Below are positions 22,980 to 31,033 of a DNA stretch of 64,000 nt, one piece after another. The notes under the pieces are model-generated. The model did not search any database and was not told the DNA's origin. It worked only from the letters and a program-made list of their open reading frames with translations. A program made the position numbers and the translations under genes. Numbering within the stretch: the first letter of the stretch is position 1; each line of letters starts with the position of its first letter. The stretch lies in the NCBI GenBank assembly GCA_947631115.1, contig CANRKB010000007.1:1-64000 (forward strand), read 5' to 3'. Source of the stretch: an uncultured Clostridia bacterium (GTDB lineage Bacteria; Bacillota; Clostridia; Oscillospirales; Ruminococcaceae).

Positions 22980-24233
22980 ATGAACGACTATAATGAAAAC
23001 AACAATGAATTTAAAACGCCGTCAAAACCGCGCAAGGAACATCTTACCGCAAAGGTTGCGGCGCTTATTGCGGCAGTCGCTATCGTAGGCGGCGGTTCGG
23101 GTTTTGCGGGAACTTATTTCGCAAGCAAACAGTTTGCGAACACCGCCGTTGAGGACGAAGTTGTAAATACGGACGACTTACCGCCTGTTGATGACGAAGA
23201 AGAAAACAAGACCACTCCCACGCTCGACGACCTCCAGGCGGAAGTTTCCGCTCCCACGGCTAATACCGAGATAGAATACAACAGCGACGGCACTTATAAG
23301 TACACGCGGGATCTCGTACAAGCGGTTTCGGACAGCGTCGTATATATTGACGTTTCGATAAACTACAACGGCTCGAAAACTCTGTACAGCAGAGGAAGCG
23401 GCGTTATTATCTCCAAAAACGGTTATATCATAACGAACAACCACGTTGTTGAAAGCGGAGATTATTTCTCCGTTAAGGTCAATGACAATGCGCACGACGG
23501 CGAGTCTAAAACCTATGACGCAAAGCTTATAGGAATGGACAGCGACACCGACCTTGCGGTCTTGAAAATTGAAGCGGACGATCTTCCCGCGGCTGTTTTG
23601 GGAGATTCCGACAAGCTCCATATAGGCGACGACTGCTTTGCTATAGGAAATCCTCTCGGACTTGAAACATCTGTTTCAAAGGGCATTATTTCGGGACTTA
23701 ACCGTCAGGTCAACACCGCGAATTACGCGCTTACTTCGATACAGACCGACGCCGCTATAAACAGCGGAAACTCGGGCGGCGGACTTTTCAACGGTTATGG
23801 AGAGGTTATAGGCATTGTAAATGAAAAGTATGTTTCGAGCTATGCGGAAAGCCTTGGCTTTGCAATAACGATAAACGACGCCAAGAGCGTTATTGAAGAC
23901 CTTATTTCAAAGGGATATGTTTCGGGCAGAGCGCTTCTCGGAATTACCTACACCCTTATACCCGAATCATATGCAAGCAGATACGGCATACCCGCGGGAA
24001 TGCAGGTAAAGTCTATAGACAGCTCGCTTGCTATATCCAAGAGCGGACTTAAAGTAGGCGACACCATAACCGAGATAGACGGAGAGTCCGTTATCACGGG
24101 CGACGTAAGCAAGATCCTTGCGGCAAAGAAACCCGGCGATAAAGTTGAACTTACCGTAGTCCGCAGCGGAAACTCGACTAACAAGACCGTAAAGATAGAA
24201 GTAGTTCTTTCGGAGAATACGGGCAACACCTGA
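22980..24233 (+). CDS. HtrA/DegP-type serine protease with PDZ domain
   Basis: A 417-residue membrane-anchored S1C protease. A cytoplasmic tail of about 24 residues precedes one helix (VAALIAAVAIVGGGSGFAG), so the protease faces outward. The triad is visible: His155 (ITNNHVV), Asp191 (SDTDLAVLKI) and Ser265 (NSGNSGGGLF). A single PDZ domain covers about residues 325-410 (GMQVKSIDSSLAISKSGLKVGDTI). It should degrade or refold misfolded secreted proteins under envelope stress. AGAAAGGATC precedes the start. A repeat-rich region follows. Confidence 0.93.
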   Translation: MNDYNENNNEFKTPSKPRKEHLTAKVAALIAAVAIVGGGSGFAGTYFASKQFANTAVEDEVVNTDDLPPVDDEEENKTTPTLDDLQAEVSAPTANTEIEYNSDGTYKYTRDLVQAVSDSVVYIDVSINYNGSKTLYSRGSGVIISKNGYIITNNHVVESGDYFSVKVNDNAHDGESKTYDAKLIGMDSDTDLAVLKIEADDLPAAVLGDSDKLHIGDDCFAIGNPLGLETSVSKGIISGLNRQVNTANYALTSIQTDAAINSGNSGGGLFNGYGEVIGIVNEKYVSSYAESLGFAITINDAKSVIEDLISKGYVSGRALLGITYTLIPESYASRYGIPAGMQVKSIDSSLAISKSGLKVGDTITEIDGESVITGDVSKILAAKKPGDKVELTVVRSGNSTNKTVKIEVVLSENTGNT

Positions 24234-24235
24234 TT

Positions 24236-24775
24236 TAGAGGTAAGAGTGTAAGCGCATTATCCGCCTTACGGCGGATAACGCTGTAAGAGGTAAGAATTT
24301 CAAGGAACTTTTGAAAGATAAAGTTTTTTGGTGTTCAGAGAAAGAGGCTAGAGGCTAGAGTTAAAACCCCAGCCTCTTTTTTCTGTTTATAAGTTATGTT
24401 CAGCGGAGAGTTTTGGCTGTTACTGACTACAGCGTTGTACGCGAAGCGTTCAATGTGTCCACTATACCCTGTCAACTGCGCGACAGGCGGGTCGCAGGGC
24501 GCGCCCGGCGCCCCGCTATTCCCCCTTCCCCTTTTAGAGATAAGAAATTAGAGGTAAGAGGTTAGAGTTTGAGAGGAGAGGTTATTCGATTTTCGTAAGT
24601 ATTCCAGCCTCCGGCTTCTTACATCTTACCTCTAACCTCTGGAAGCCGGGGCAGCGGGGGCGGCATCCCCCGCACTTTCCCCCTTCCCCTTCGGGAAAGG
24701 GGGCAGGGGGATAGGGCGAAAAAACGTTATTGAGATAAACAACGTTTGAAAAGAATCACAAATATGTTAAGCGTA
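24236..24775. repeat. Repeat-rich spacer after the HtrA gene
   Basis: A mosaic of known modules: AGAGGTAAGAG heptamers, a TATCCGCC-TTAC-GGCGGATA hairpin, AGAGGCTAGAGGCTAGAG units, a GCGTTGTACGCGAAGCGTTC block, CGCGCCCGGCGCCCCGC, CCTCTAA heptamers and a GGGGGCGGCATCCCCC / CCCCCTTCCCCTTCGGG module ending in AACGTTTGAAAAGAATC. The remainder of the gap holds a terminator and the yqfC leader. Confidence 0.75.
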
Positions 24776-24811
24776 AAACTTAAAAAGGTTTTCCCCTTGA
24801 ATATTATCTTT

Positions 24812-24838
24812 AGACCGACTTATTCGTCGGTCTAATTT
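24812..24838 (+). terminator. Hairpin upstream of yqfC
   Basis: AGACCGAC-TTATTC-GTCGGTCT followed by TAATTTTA. Confidence 0.6.
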
Positions 24839-24887
24839 TATCCCTTTATGCATATAAATAGACAAGTATCTTAAAGGGAGTGTTTAT

Positions 24888-25172
24888 ATGGGGATATTAT
24901 ACGACAGGCTTGTTGCGCTAGACGAGCTGTCATCACGCGAATGTGTGATAACTATACGCATAAATTCTTTCTCCGATATGTCGGAGATCTACATTGAAAA
25001 CTGTCGGAAAGTTTTGTCCTGTGACGAGGAATTTATAACGCTCGGCGTTTGCAAAACGGACATACGCATTTCGGGAACGCCGCTGGTGCTGGAAAATTTC
25101 GGCGTGGGCGGAGTCAAAATAACCGGGAAAATTTCCTCGGTGGATCTTGACTGTTCGGGAGGAAAGTCATGA
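24888..25172 (+). CDS. yqfC: Sporulation protein YqfC
   Basis: A 94-residue YabP/YqfC-family protein: small, beta-rich, with the pattern SFSDMSEIYIENCRKVLSCDEEFITLGV and then LVLENFGVGGVKITGKI, a consecutive strand motif conserved in this family. In Bacillus it belongs to the mother-cell SigE regulon; deletion has mild effects. It overlaps the yqfD start by four bases (GTCATGA), the usual pairing. AAAGGGAG precedes the ATG. It supports an endospore-forming lineage. Confidence 0.9.
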   Translation: MGILYDRLVALDELSSRECVITIRINSFSDMSEIYIENCRKVLSCDEEFITLGVCKTDIRISGTPLVLENFGVGGVKITGKISSVDLDCSGGKS

Positions 25173-26332
25173 AAAAAGAAAAGCGCTCCGACTTGTTTTT
25201 CGGAACAGTCGGTTTTTCGGGCATAGGCGGGTTTCAGGAAAACCTTGTGACGGCGCTTCTTGAAAGCGATATTCCCATAAGAAAACTTAAAGTTTCGGGA
25301 GCGGAGATAAGCGGAGAGGTGTCGCCGTTCAATTATTACAAGACGGCTTTACTTGCACGGAAAAACGGCGTAAGGATACGCGCGGGGAAGCGCAGAGGCT
25401 TATATTTCACCTTGTATAAATACCGCGCCAGAGCGGGGCTTTACGTGGGACTTCTCGTGTTTATACTGATAATATCCGTTTTCGGAACAAAGGTTCTGGA
25501 TATACAGTATGACGGCGAGGCGACCGCTTCAGAGATAAATCCCATTCTCGAAGAATGCGGGATAGGGATAGGCAAGAGCGTTTCAAAAATAAACTTTTCC
25601 GAAGCCGAACAGCGCATAATGCTCGAAGTTCCCGGCTGCGCATGGGCGGACGTTTCGTGCGAGGGGTTCAGGCTGAAAATAGAGGTGCATAAAGGAATAG
25701 AACCGCCCGAACTGGAAACCGCAGAGCCGAGAAATATTGTAGCTTCACATTCTGCGGTCATCATTTCGCAGATCGTCCGAAAGGGCGGCTCGGTAGTTAG
25801 CGTCGGAAGCGGCGTCAACGAGGGGGACTTGCTTGTTTCGGGAACAGTCTTTGACGGTGAAAATAAAACGATGTTCATACATTCGGACGCGGAAATAATC
25901 GGAGAATTTACGGAAACGAAAGAGTTTTTTGTTCCGTACAGTGAGACCGTAATGCGCGCGGAAGGCGAACAAAAGCGCTTTAGCTATCTTATTTTCGGAG
26001 ACGACGAATATCCGCTTTTCTTCGGCAGGGCGTTTGCCGAAAACTCGCTTTATTCCGAAGAAACAAAACTGATATTAAACGGAAATGTAAAAATAAGGAC
26101 GGAAATATTTACTGAGTATGTTCCCAAAGAAATAAAAAGAAGTCCCGAAAACGTCGTTTCGGAACTTAAAAAACAGATAGCGCTCTTTGAAGAGAATTTC
26201 TACAATGACTTCGATATAGTAACTTCAAACGAAAGATACTATCCCGAAGAAGACGGCATAAGGGTCATGGTGGATTATACTCTTCGCGGAGATATAGCGA
26301 AGCCTGTTGAAATAGAAATGGATCTGGGCTGA
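25169..26332 (+). CDS. yqfD: Sporulation protein YqfD
   Basis: A 387-residue member of the YqfD family. About 90 N-terminal residues are cytoplasmic (FFGTVGFSGIGGFQENLVTALLE), one helix follows (about residues 88-110, YVGLLVFILIISVFGTKVL), then an extracellular domain with the signature near GIGIGKSVSKINFSEAEQRIM and PGCAWADVSCEGFRLKIEV. In Bacillus the gene is in the SigE regulon. It overlaps yqfC. In many Firmicutes phoH and ybeY follow; here a convergent membrane-protein gene does instead. Confidence 0.9.
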   Translation: MKKEKRSDLFFGTVGFSGIGGFQENLVTALLESDIPIRKLKVSGAEISGEVSPFNYYKTALLARKNGVRIRAGKRRGLYFTLYKYRARAGLYVGLLVFILIISVFGTKVLDIQYDGEATASEINPILEECGIGIGKSVSKINFSEAEQRIMLEVPGCAWADVSCEGFRLKIEVHKGIEPPELETAEPRNIVASHSAVIISQIVRKGGSVVSVGSGVNEGDLLVSGTVFDGENKTMFIHSDAEIIGEFTETKEFFVPYSETVMRAEGEQKRFSYLIFGDDEYPLFFGRAFAENSLYSEETKLILNGNVKIRTEIFTEYVPKEIKRSPENVVSELKKQIALFEENFYNDFDIVTSNERYYPEEDGIRVMVDYTLRGDIAKPVEIEMDLG

Positions 26333-26348
26333 GAGCATTAAGCCTTTT

Positions 26349-27851
26349 TCAGTTCGTTTTATACAGCGCCGTCTGCCCTATAAGCCTCGGAACGCTGAAA
26401 TATGCGAACTTGTCGTCATAGCCGTCAAGTTTTTTCATCATCTTTAAATAATCATCAAGATCGTGAGAAGAATAACCGCTTTCTTTAAGGCTCGCTGCGG
26501 GGGCTAATGCGGAATAGCCGAGCTCGCCGAACGCTTCGGTATCCAGCTCTTCGATTGCACCGCTCTGATATGCGGCTATGTTGTACCTTGCGATCTGCCC
26601 GTCAACGTCCCCGAAGCATAAAACTGCGAACATTGCCGCAAATGAAATGAAAACAGCTTTCCAACAGCAGAAGTCTTTGAACTGCATTACGATAACGATA
26701 ACAAAAATTATCGCAAGCAATATCATAAACCACGAGGTGTAAATGCGAAGCGGCGTCATTCCGAGACTGCTTATATACATTATCATTTTGACAAGAGCGG
26801 TTGTTATAATTCCGAGCGTACATAAGCATAGCATGACGGTATAGATTTTCAGAGCTTTCGGTTTTTTGTCGTCGTTAAGGCGCTTGGTAAACGTCTGCAT
26901 AAGAACGATAACGCCAAGGTTTATAACGGCTATAATTACAAGCTCGAAAAATCCGCTTCTTGCGAAATCGGAGAGTTTCGAGGGAGTGTTAAGCGAAGAA
27001 TTGAAAATACGCGAGATCTGAATACCGATATAGAAAAGGTAGAACACGCAAGCGGGCGTTACGGCTACATATCCCGCAATCGGCGGAAACACGCGGTATT
27101 CCGGTTCGCCCATACTGTATGACGGGGCGCTTTTTTCCGCCGAGTAAAGCGCCCCCGACATATAGAGCGCAATGGGAATGGCAAAGATTATTTCGGGAAT
27201 TATACTTAGCGAGATAGGCGGCAAACTTTTAATTATGTTCAACATAAAGCCGCCGAAAATATCGTCGCTTGACATCAGAAGTCCTACTGCCGCAAGCGTA
27301 AGAGGAACTGCGAGCAGCAGACCCAGAAGCACGAACAAAACGTTTTTAGCGCGTTTCTTGCCGCTGAAGATCGAAAATGCAGCAGGAAACGCCTTTGCAA
27401 AGTTCATAAACGGGCGGACGATGACGGCTTGAAGCGCGTCAAGAACAAAGTGTCTGCCGAAAAGTTCCGCTCCGCTTATTGTTATAAGCAGATAAAAATC
27501 GAGCAAAAAAACGAAGCACGCCGAGAGAAAATTTATAAACACATTCGCGCAGAAAAACGGCGAAAGGCTGAACAGCTCGGCAATTACAAAAACGGCGATA
27601 CGGCTTTTTGAAACGGACATTTTTTTCGCCTTTACGAAAACTGCTCCCGCTATTCCGCTCAAAAACCAGAATATTCCTCCCCAGACGCCTCCCGCGTATT
27701 TAAACGCGAAATGAGTGAACACAAATCCCAGTGCGAACATTATCCATGCCGCGACCGCTTCGCTAAGCGGGAACTTTAAATTTTCACCGCTTCTTGCGGG
27801 GGCGTTTGCTTGTTCAAAATTATTATTCGGCTTGTTAAGTTGGTTTTCCAT
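26349..27851 (-). CDS. DUF4153/DUF4173-type membrane protein
   Basis: A 500-residue protein with ten or more hydrophobic helices and a polar, Asp-rich C-terminal tail of about 80 residues (DIDQIARYNIAAYQSGAIEELDTEAFGELG-type sequence). The helix run and that tail match the DUF4153/DUF4173 group, whose function is unknown. It starts three bases after the stop of the HTH gene, so it is the last gene of a three-gene minus-strand group (DUF2975, HTH, this protein). Confidence 0.7.
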   Translation of the reverse strand: MENQLNKPNNNFEQANAPARSGENLKFPLSEAVAAWIMFALGFVFTHFAFKYAGGVWGGIFWFLSGIAGAVFVKAKKMSVSKSRIAVFVIAELFSLSPFFCANVFINFLSACFVFLLDFYLLITISGAELFGRHFVLDALQAVIVRPFMNFAKAFPAAFSIFSGKKRAKNVLFVLLGLLLAVPLTLAAVGLLMSSDDIFGGFMLNIIKSLPPISLSIIPEIIFAIPIALYMSGALYSAEKSAPSYSMGEPEYRVFPPIAGYVAVTPACVFYLFYIGIQISRIFNSSLNTPSKLSDFARSGFFELVIIAVINLGVIVLMQTFTKRLNDDKKPKALKIYTVMLCLCTLGIITTALVKMIMYISSLGMTPLRIYTSWFMILLAIIFVIVIVMQFKDFCCWKAVFISFAAMFAVLCFGDVDGQIARYNIAAYQSGAIEELDTEAFGELGYSALAPAASLKESGYSSHDLDDYLKMMKKLDGYDDKFAYFSVPRLIGQTALYKTN

Positions 27852-27853
27852 AA

Positions 27854-28069
27854 TTACTCCTTATTATCATCATCGACAAATTCAAGAATATCTCCCGGCT
27901 GACATTTAAGCGCCGCGCATAGCTTTTCAAGCGTAGAAAAACGGATAGCCTTCGCTTTTCCCGTCTTTAATATAGACAGGTTCGCGGGGGTTATATCAAT
28001 TATTTCGGCAAGCTCGTTTGAGGAAATTTTACGCTTAGCCATCATTACATCAAGATTTACAATTATCAT
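27854..28069 (-). CDS. Cro/C1-type HTH regulator (YozG-like)
   Basis: A 71-residue one-domain helix-turn-helix protein: KRKISSNELAEIIDITPANLSILKTGKAKAIRFSTLEKLCAALKCQPGDILEF is the complete XRE fold of the YozG type. The ATG at 28069 with GAGG seven bases before it is preferred over the TTG at 28075. These regulators almost always pair with a DUF2975 membrane protein, as here, and probably regulate the same small operon. Confidence 0.88.
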   Translation of the reverse strand: MIIVNLDVMMAKRKISSNELAEIIDITPANLSILKTGKAKAIRFSTLEKLCAALKCQPGDILEFVDDDNKE

Positions 28070-28078
28070 AAGCAAACC

Positions 28079-28534
28079 TCATATCGTAAAGTCGTTTTCC
28101 TCGCGGATAGCAACCGCCTGCTGGAAGCAGTTCTTGACAACGCGAAGTATTATCCCGAAAAACAGTGCCGCCGCAACGATCACCCACGCAAACGGGCGCA
28201 ATATTGCAAAGTAAACAAAAATGACAGCTCCTGCAAAACAGCAGTATGAAATTATCCTGAGGTAGACAATATTTACTTTTATAAACGGCTTGTTCTGCTG
28301 GATATTTATAAGCAGCATATATAGGCTTATAAGCGCGGTGAGCGCGGGCGGCACGCAGCAATAAAGCGTTACTAAAAGCGGCGTGAAAACACTCGGAAGT
28401 CCCGCTTCTAATATAACGCGGTTGTCATATTCCCTCACTATCTGCGGCGCAAAAATGCAGCTCGCAATAATTCCGAGGACCATAATAACTATCAATATTT
28501 TTGAAAGCACAATAGACTTATCCTTGTTCCACAT
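28079..28534 (-). CDS. DUF2975 membrane protein
   Basis: A 151-residue protein with four predicted membrane helices (SKILIVIMVLGIIASCIF, VTLYCCVPPALTALISLYMLL, IVYLRIISYCCFAGAVIFV and PFAWVIVAAALFFGIILRVV), followed by NCFQQAVAIREENDFTI, the conserved DUF2975 end. I chose the ATG at 28534 with GGAGGGAA upstream rather than the earlier track start. It is the first gene of a three-gene operon with the YozG-like regulator and DUF4153-type protein. Confidence 0.85.
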   Translation of the reverse strand: MWNKDKSIVLSKILIVIMVLGIIASCIFAPQIVREYDNRVILEAGLPSVFTPLLVTLYCCVPPALTALISLYMLLINIQQNKPFIKVNIVYLRIISYCCFAGAVIFVYFAILRPFAWVIVAAALFFGIILRVVKNCFQQAVAIREENDFTI

Positions 28535-28693
28535 ATTTTCCCTCCGAAATAAAGTCTGATTTATTTGCTGAACATATATTAACACAATAATTTATGTTTG
28601 TCAATAGGTTTTTATTGAAAAACAATAATTTTTTTATATTTTACAACAATAAGGCAGTAACAGCCGAAATGTTATTTGCAGAATATAACGAAT

Positions 28694-29135
28694 AAAAAGA
28701 GGCTGGGGTTTAAATTCTAACCTCTTGCTTCTAACCTCTAGCTTCTAGTTGGGCAGTTGACAGTGTACGCATTGAACGCTTCGCGTACAACGCTATGGAC
28801 AGTATGCAGTAAGAGCCGAAAGACAGTTCTCTTATTTACCACTTTTAAAAAGTCTTAACGTTTTTCTTTTCCGTTCTGATGTGGTTTCACTTTTGAAGCT
28901 GTTCCACGCTCAAAACCTCTTTGTAGGATTGCCGTTTCAAAGCATGGCTTTGAAACGGCAATGCGGGGAAAACTCTTGTTTTCCCCGCACCCCAGGTTAA
29001 ATGCCGTAGGCATTTAACCTGATGCGCTATGCTGGCGATTGCGGGGACTCCGTCCCCGCACCCCTGCCAGAAGGGAAAAATTTTTTGAAAAAAATTTTTC
29101 CCCTCTGGACTCCCCTTTCAAAAAACTTTCGTGCG
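28694..29135 (-). repeat. Composite intergenic repeat, copy 2 (opposed copy at 2571-2951)
   Basis: Read on the minus strand it repeats the order of copy 1: GAAAGTTTTTTGAAAGGGGA, A/T hairpin, TGCGGGGAAAACAAGAGTTT hairpin, ATTGCCGTTTCAAAGC hairpin, a shared unstructured run, CAGTNNA units, and an AGAGG-type heptamer tract. Two blocks are added: TGCGGGGACGGAGTCCCCGC plus CAGGTTAAATGCC/GGCATTTAACCTG, and GCGTTGTACGCGAAGCGTTC. It fills most of the 738-base gap. Track ORFs 29039-29260 and 29208-29471 start in it and are not genes. Confidence 0.85.
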
Positions 29136-29207
29136 CCGCCCGTTTTGTGGTTTGGAAATTAAACGTTGTCCGCCGCTTAAAACAGCTACTTACCTCTTAC
29201 TTCTATA

Positions 29208-29236
29208 TTGACAAAACAGCTTTTCTATTGTATAAT
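29208..29236 (+). promoter_or_regulatory. Promoter of radA
   Basis: TTGACA 29208-29213, 17-base spacer, TATAAT 29231-29236. Confidence 0.85.
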
Positions 29237-29272
29237 AAATATTGTAAAATTTTTCAATAGGAAGTGGAATAA

Positions 29273-30628
29273 TTGCCGAAAGAAAAGACTGTTTTCGTCT
29301 GCCGCGAATGTGGACAGGAATACCCCAAATGGGGCGGGAAATGCACCTCGTGCGGCGCTTGGAACAGCTTGGAAGAAACCGTTATCGCGGCTAATATCCC
29401 GACTAAAGCCGTTTCTTCCGCAGAGCTTAAATTCAGCAGAATGTCCGATATTTCCTGCGACAGCGAAATAAGATATAACACCGGCATTTCCGAGCTTGAC
29501 AGAGTTCTCGGAGGCGGCTTGGTAAAAGGCTCGCTCGTTCTTATAGGCGGCGACCCCGGAATAGGCAAGTCCACGCTATTGCTTCAGATATGCGGGAAAA
29601 TGGGCGGCGACCACACTATCCTCTATGTTTCGGGCGAGGAAAGCGAAAGGCAGATAAAATTAAGAGCGCAAAGGCTCGGTATTGAGAGCGAAAATCTTTT
29701 CATTTCTTCAAACAACAGCTGCGAGAGCATAATTCGCGCAGTTTCCGAAAACAAACCCGAAATTGTCATAATAGACTCTATCCAGACCATAACGTCTGCT
29801 TTAGTTTCAAGCTCAGCGGGGAGCATCGTCCAGGTCAGAGAATGTACGAATGCATTTATGAGAATGGCAAAGAGCGAAGAAATCCCCGTTTTTATAGTTT
29901 CTCATGTAAACAAGGACGGCGGCATTGCGGGTCCCAAGATAATGGAACATATAGTCGACACGGTGCTTTATTTCGAGGGAGAAAAACAGCTTGCGTTTCG
30001 TATGCTGAGAGCGGTTAAAAACCGTTTCGGCTCTACAAACGAGATAGGCGTTTTCAGTATGGACGACAACGGCTTAAGCGAAGTAAAGAACCCCTCGGAG
30101 ATGATGCTTTCGGGCAGACCGAAGGGCGTTTCGGGAAGCACCGTCGTATGCGCATTGGAGGGAAGCAGGCCTATTCTGGCGGAAGTTCAGGCGCTTGTGG
30201 CAAAGTCGGGATTTTCCGTTCCGAGGAGAACGGCTACGGGAGTTGACTACAACAGGCTTTATATGCTTATAGCGGTACTTGAAAAGCGGCTCGGGTTCAC
30301 TTTCGGAGGACTTGACGTATATGTAAACATCGTCGGCGGACTCAGGATAGACGAGCCTGCGGCGGATCTCGCGATAGCGGCGGCGCTTTATTCGGGACTT
30401 TGCGACAAGCCCGTCCCCGAGGATATGATAATGATAGGAGAAGTAGGTCTCGGCGGGGAAATACGCTCCGTCAGCCGCGTCAGAGAGCGCGTCAGAGAGG
30501 CGGCGAGGCTCGGTTTTAAAACGTGTCTTATTCCTGCAAACTCTGTTTCTAAAAACGAAGACCTCGGGATGAAAACAATTATAGTAAGAAACCTCGGACA
30601 GGCTTTTCGTGAAATAAGGAGCGAATAA
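29273..30628 (+). CDS. radA: DNA repair protein RadA
   Basis: A 451-residue RadA (Sms), an ATP-dependent branch-migration helicase in recombination. It begins at TTG 29273 with AGGAAG upstream. The N-terminal zinc finger is CRECGQEYPKWGGKCTSCG, the RecA-like ATPase has GGDPGIGKST, and the RadA-specific KNRFGSTNE is present. The C-terminal half is the Lon-protease-like domain with its PRRTATGVDYNRLYMLIAVL motif. Length is normal. The DUF2809 gene begins one base after the stop codon. Confidence 0.95.
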   Translation: MPKEKTVFVCRECGQEYPKWGGKCTSCGAWNSLEETVIAANIPTKAVSSAELKFSRMSDISCDSEIRYNTGISELDRVLGGGLVKGSLVLIGGDPGIGKSTLLLQICGKMGGDHTILYVSGEESERQIKLRAQRLGIESENLFISSNNSCESIIRAVSENKPEIVIIDSIQTITSALVSSSAGSIVQVRECTNAFMRMAKSEEIPVFIVSHVNKDGGIAGPKIMEHIVDTVLYFEGEKQLAFRMLRAVKNRFGSTNEIGVFSMDDNGLSEVKNPSEMMLSGRPKGVSGSTVVCALEGSRPILAEVQALVAKSGFSVPRRTATGVDYNRLYMLIAVLEKRLGFTFGGLDVYVNIVGGLRIDEPAADLAIAAALYSGLCDKPVPEDMIMIGEVGLGGEIRSVSRVRERVREAARLGFKTCLIPANSVSKNEDLGMKTIIVRNLGQAFREIRSE

Positions 30629-30629
30629 T

Positions 30630-31013
30630 ATGCCGTCAAGAAGATTGATTTTCGGATTATGGGCTGTAGCGCTGCTTTTTGCAGAGATATTGATAGCAAT
30701 ATTTGCGAAAGGCTTTTTAAGAGAATATATAGGAGACGTGCTTGCAGTCGTATTTGTGTATATGGTGGCGAGGGTGTTTTTCCCGCAAAAGCCGCACTTT
30801 ATGTCGGCGATCGCATTCGGAATAGCCGCCGTTGTCGAACTTATACAGCTTACTCCGCTGCACGGAATAATAAACGAAAAGTCCGAAGTACTGGCGGTCA
30901 TAGTCGGCGGAACATTTGACTATAGAGACATCATCTGCTATGTTATCGGCGGAGCGGTATGCGTTTTTATAGATATGTTCATAATAGGCGGATCTAAGAA
31001 GATAAGCGGTTGA
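30630..31013 (+). CDS. DUF2809 membrane protein
   Basis: A 127-residue protein with four membrane helices, including YIGDVLAVVFVYMVARVFFP and CYVIGGAVCVFIDMFII, and the central VELIQLTPLHGI that marks DUF2809, a YoaI-like small family. Function unknown. It starts directly after radA and 20 bases before metH and is presumably part of the radA transcript. Confidence 0.75.
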   Translation: MPSRRLIFGLWAVALLFAEILIAIFAKGFLREYIGDVLAVVFVYMVARVFFPQKPHFMSAIAFGIAAVVELIQLTPLHGIINEKSEVLAVIVGGTFDYRDIICYVIGGAVCVFIDMFIIGGSKKISG

Positions 31014-31033
31014 ATGACTGATTGGAGAACAAA

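Noticed and set aside
29039-29471. Two overlapping plus-strand ORFs before radA
   Set aside because: They begin in the composite repeat and run through the radA promoter and start.
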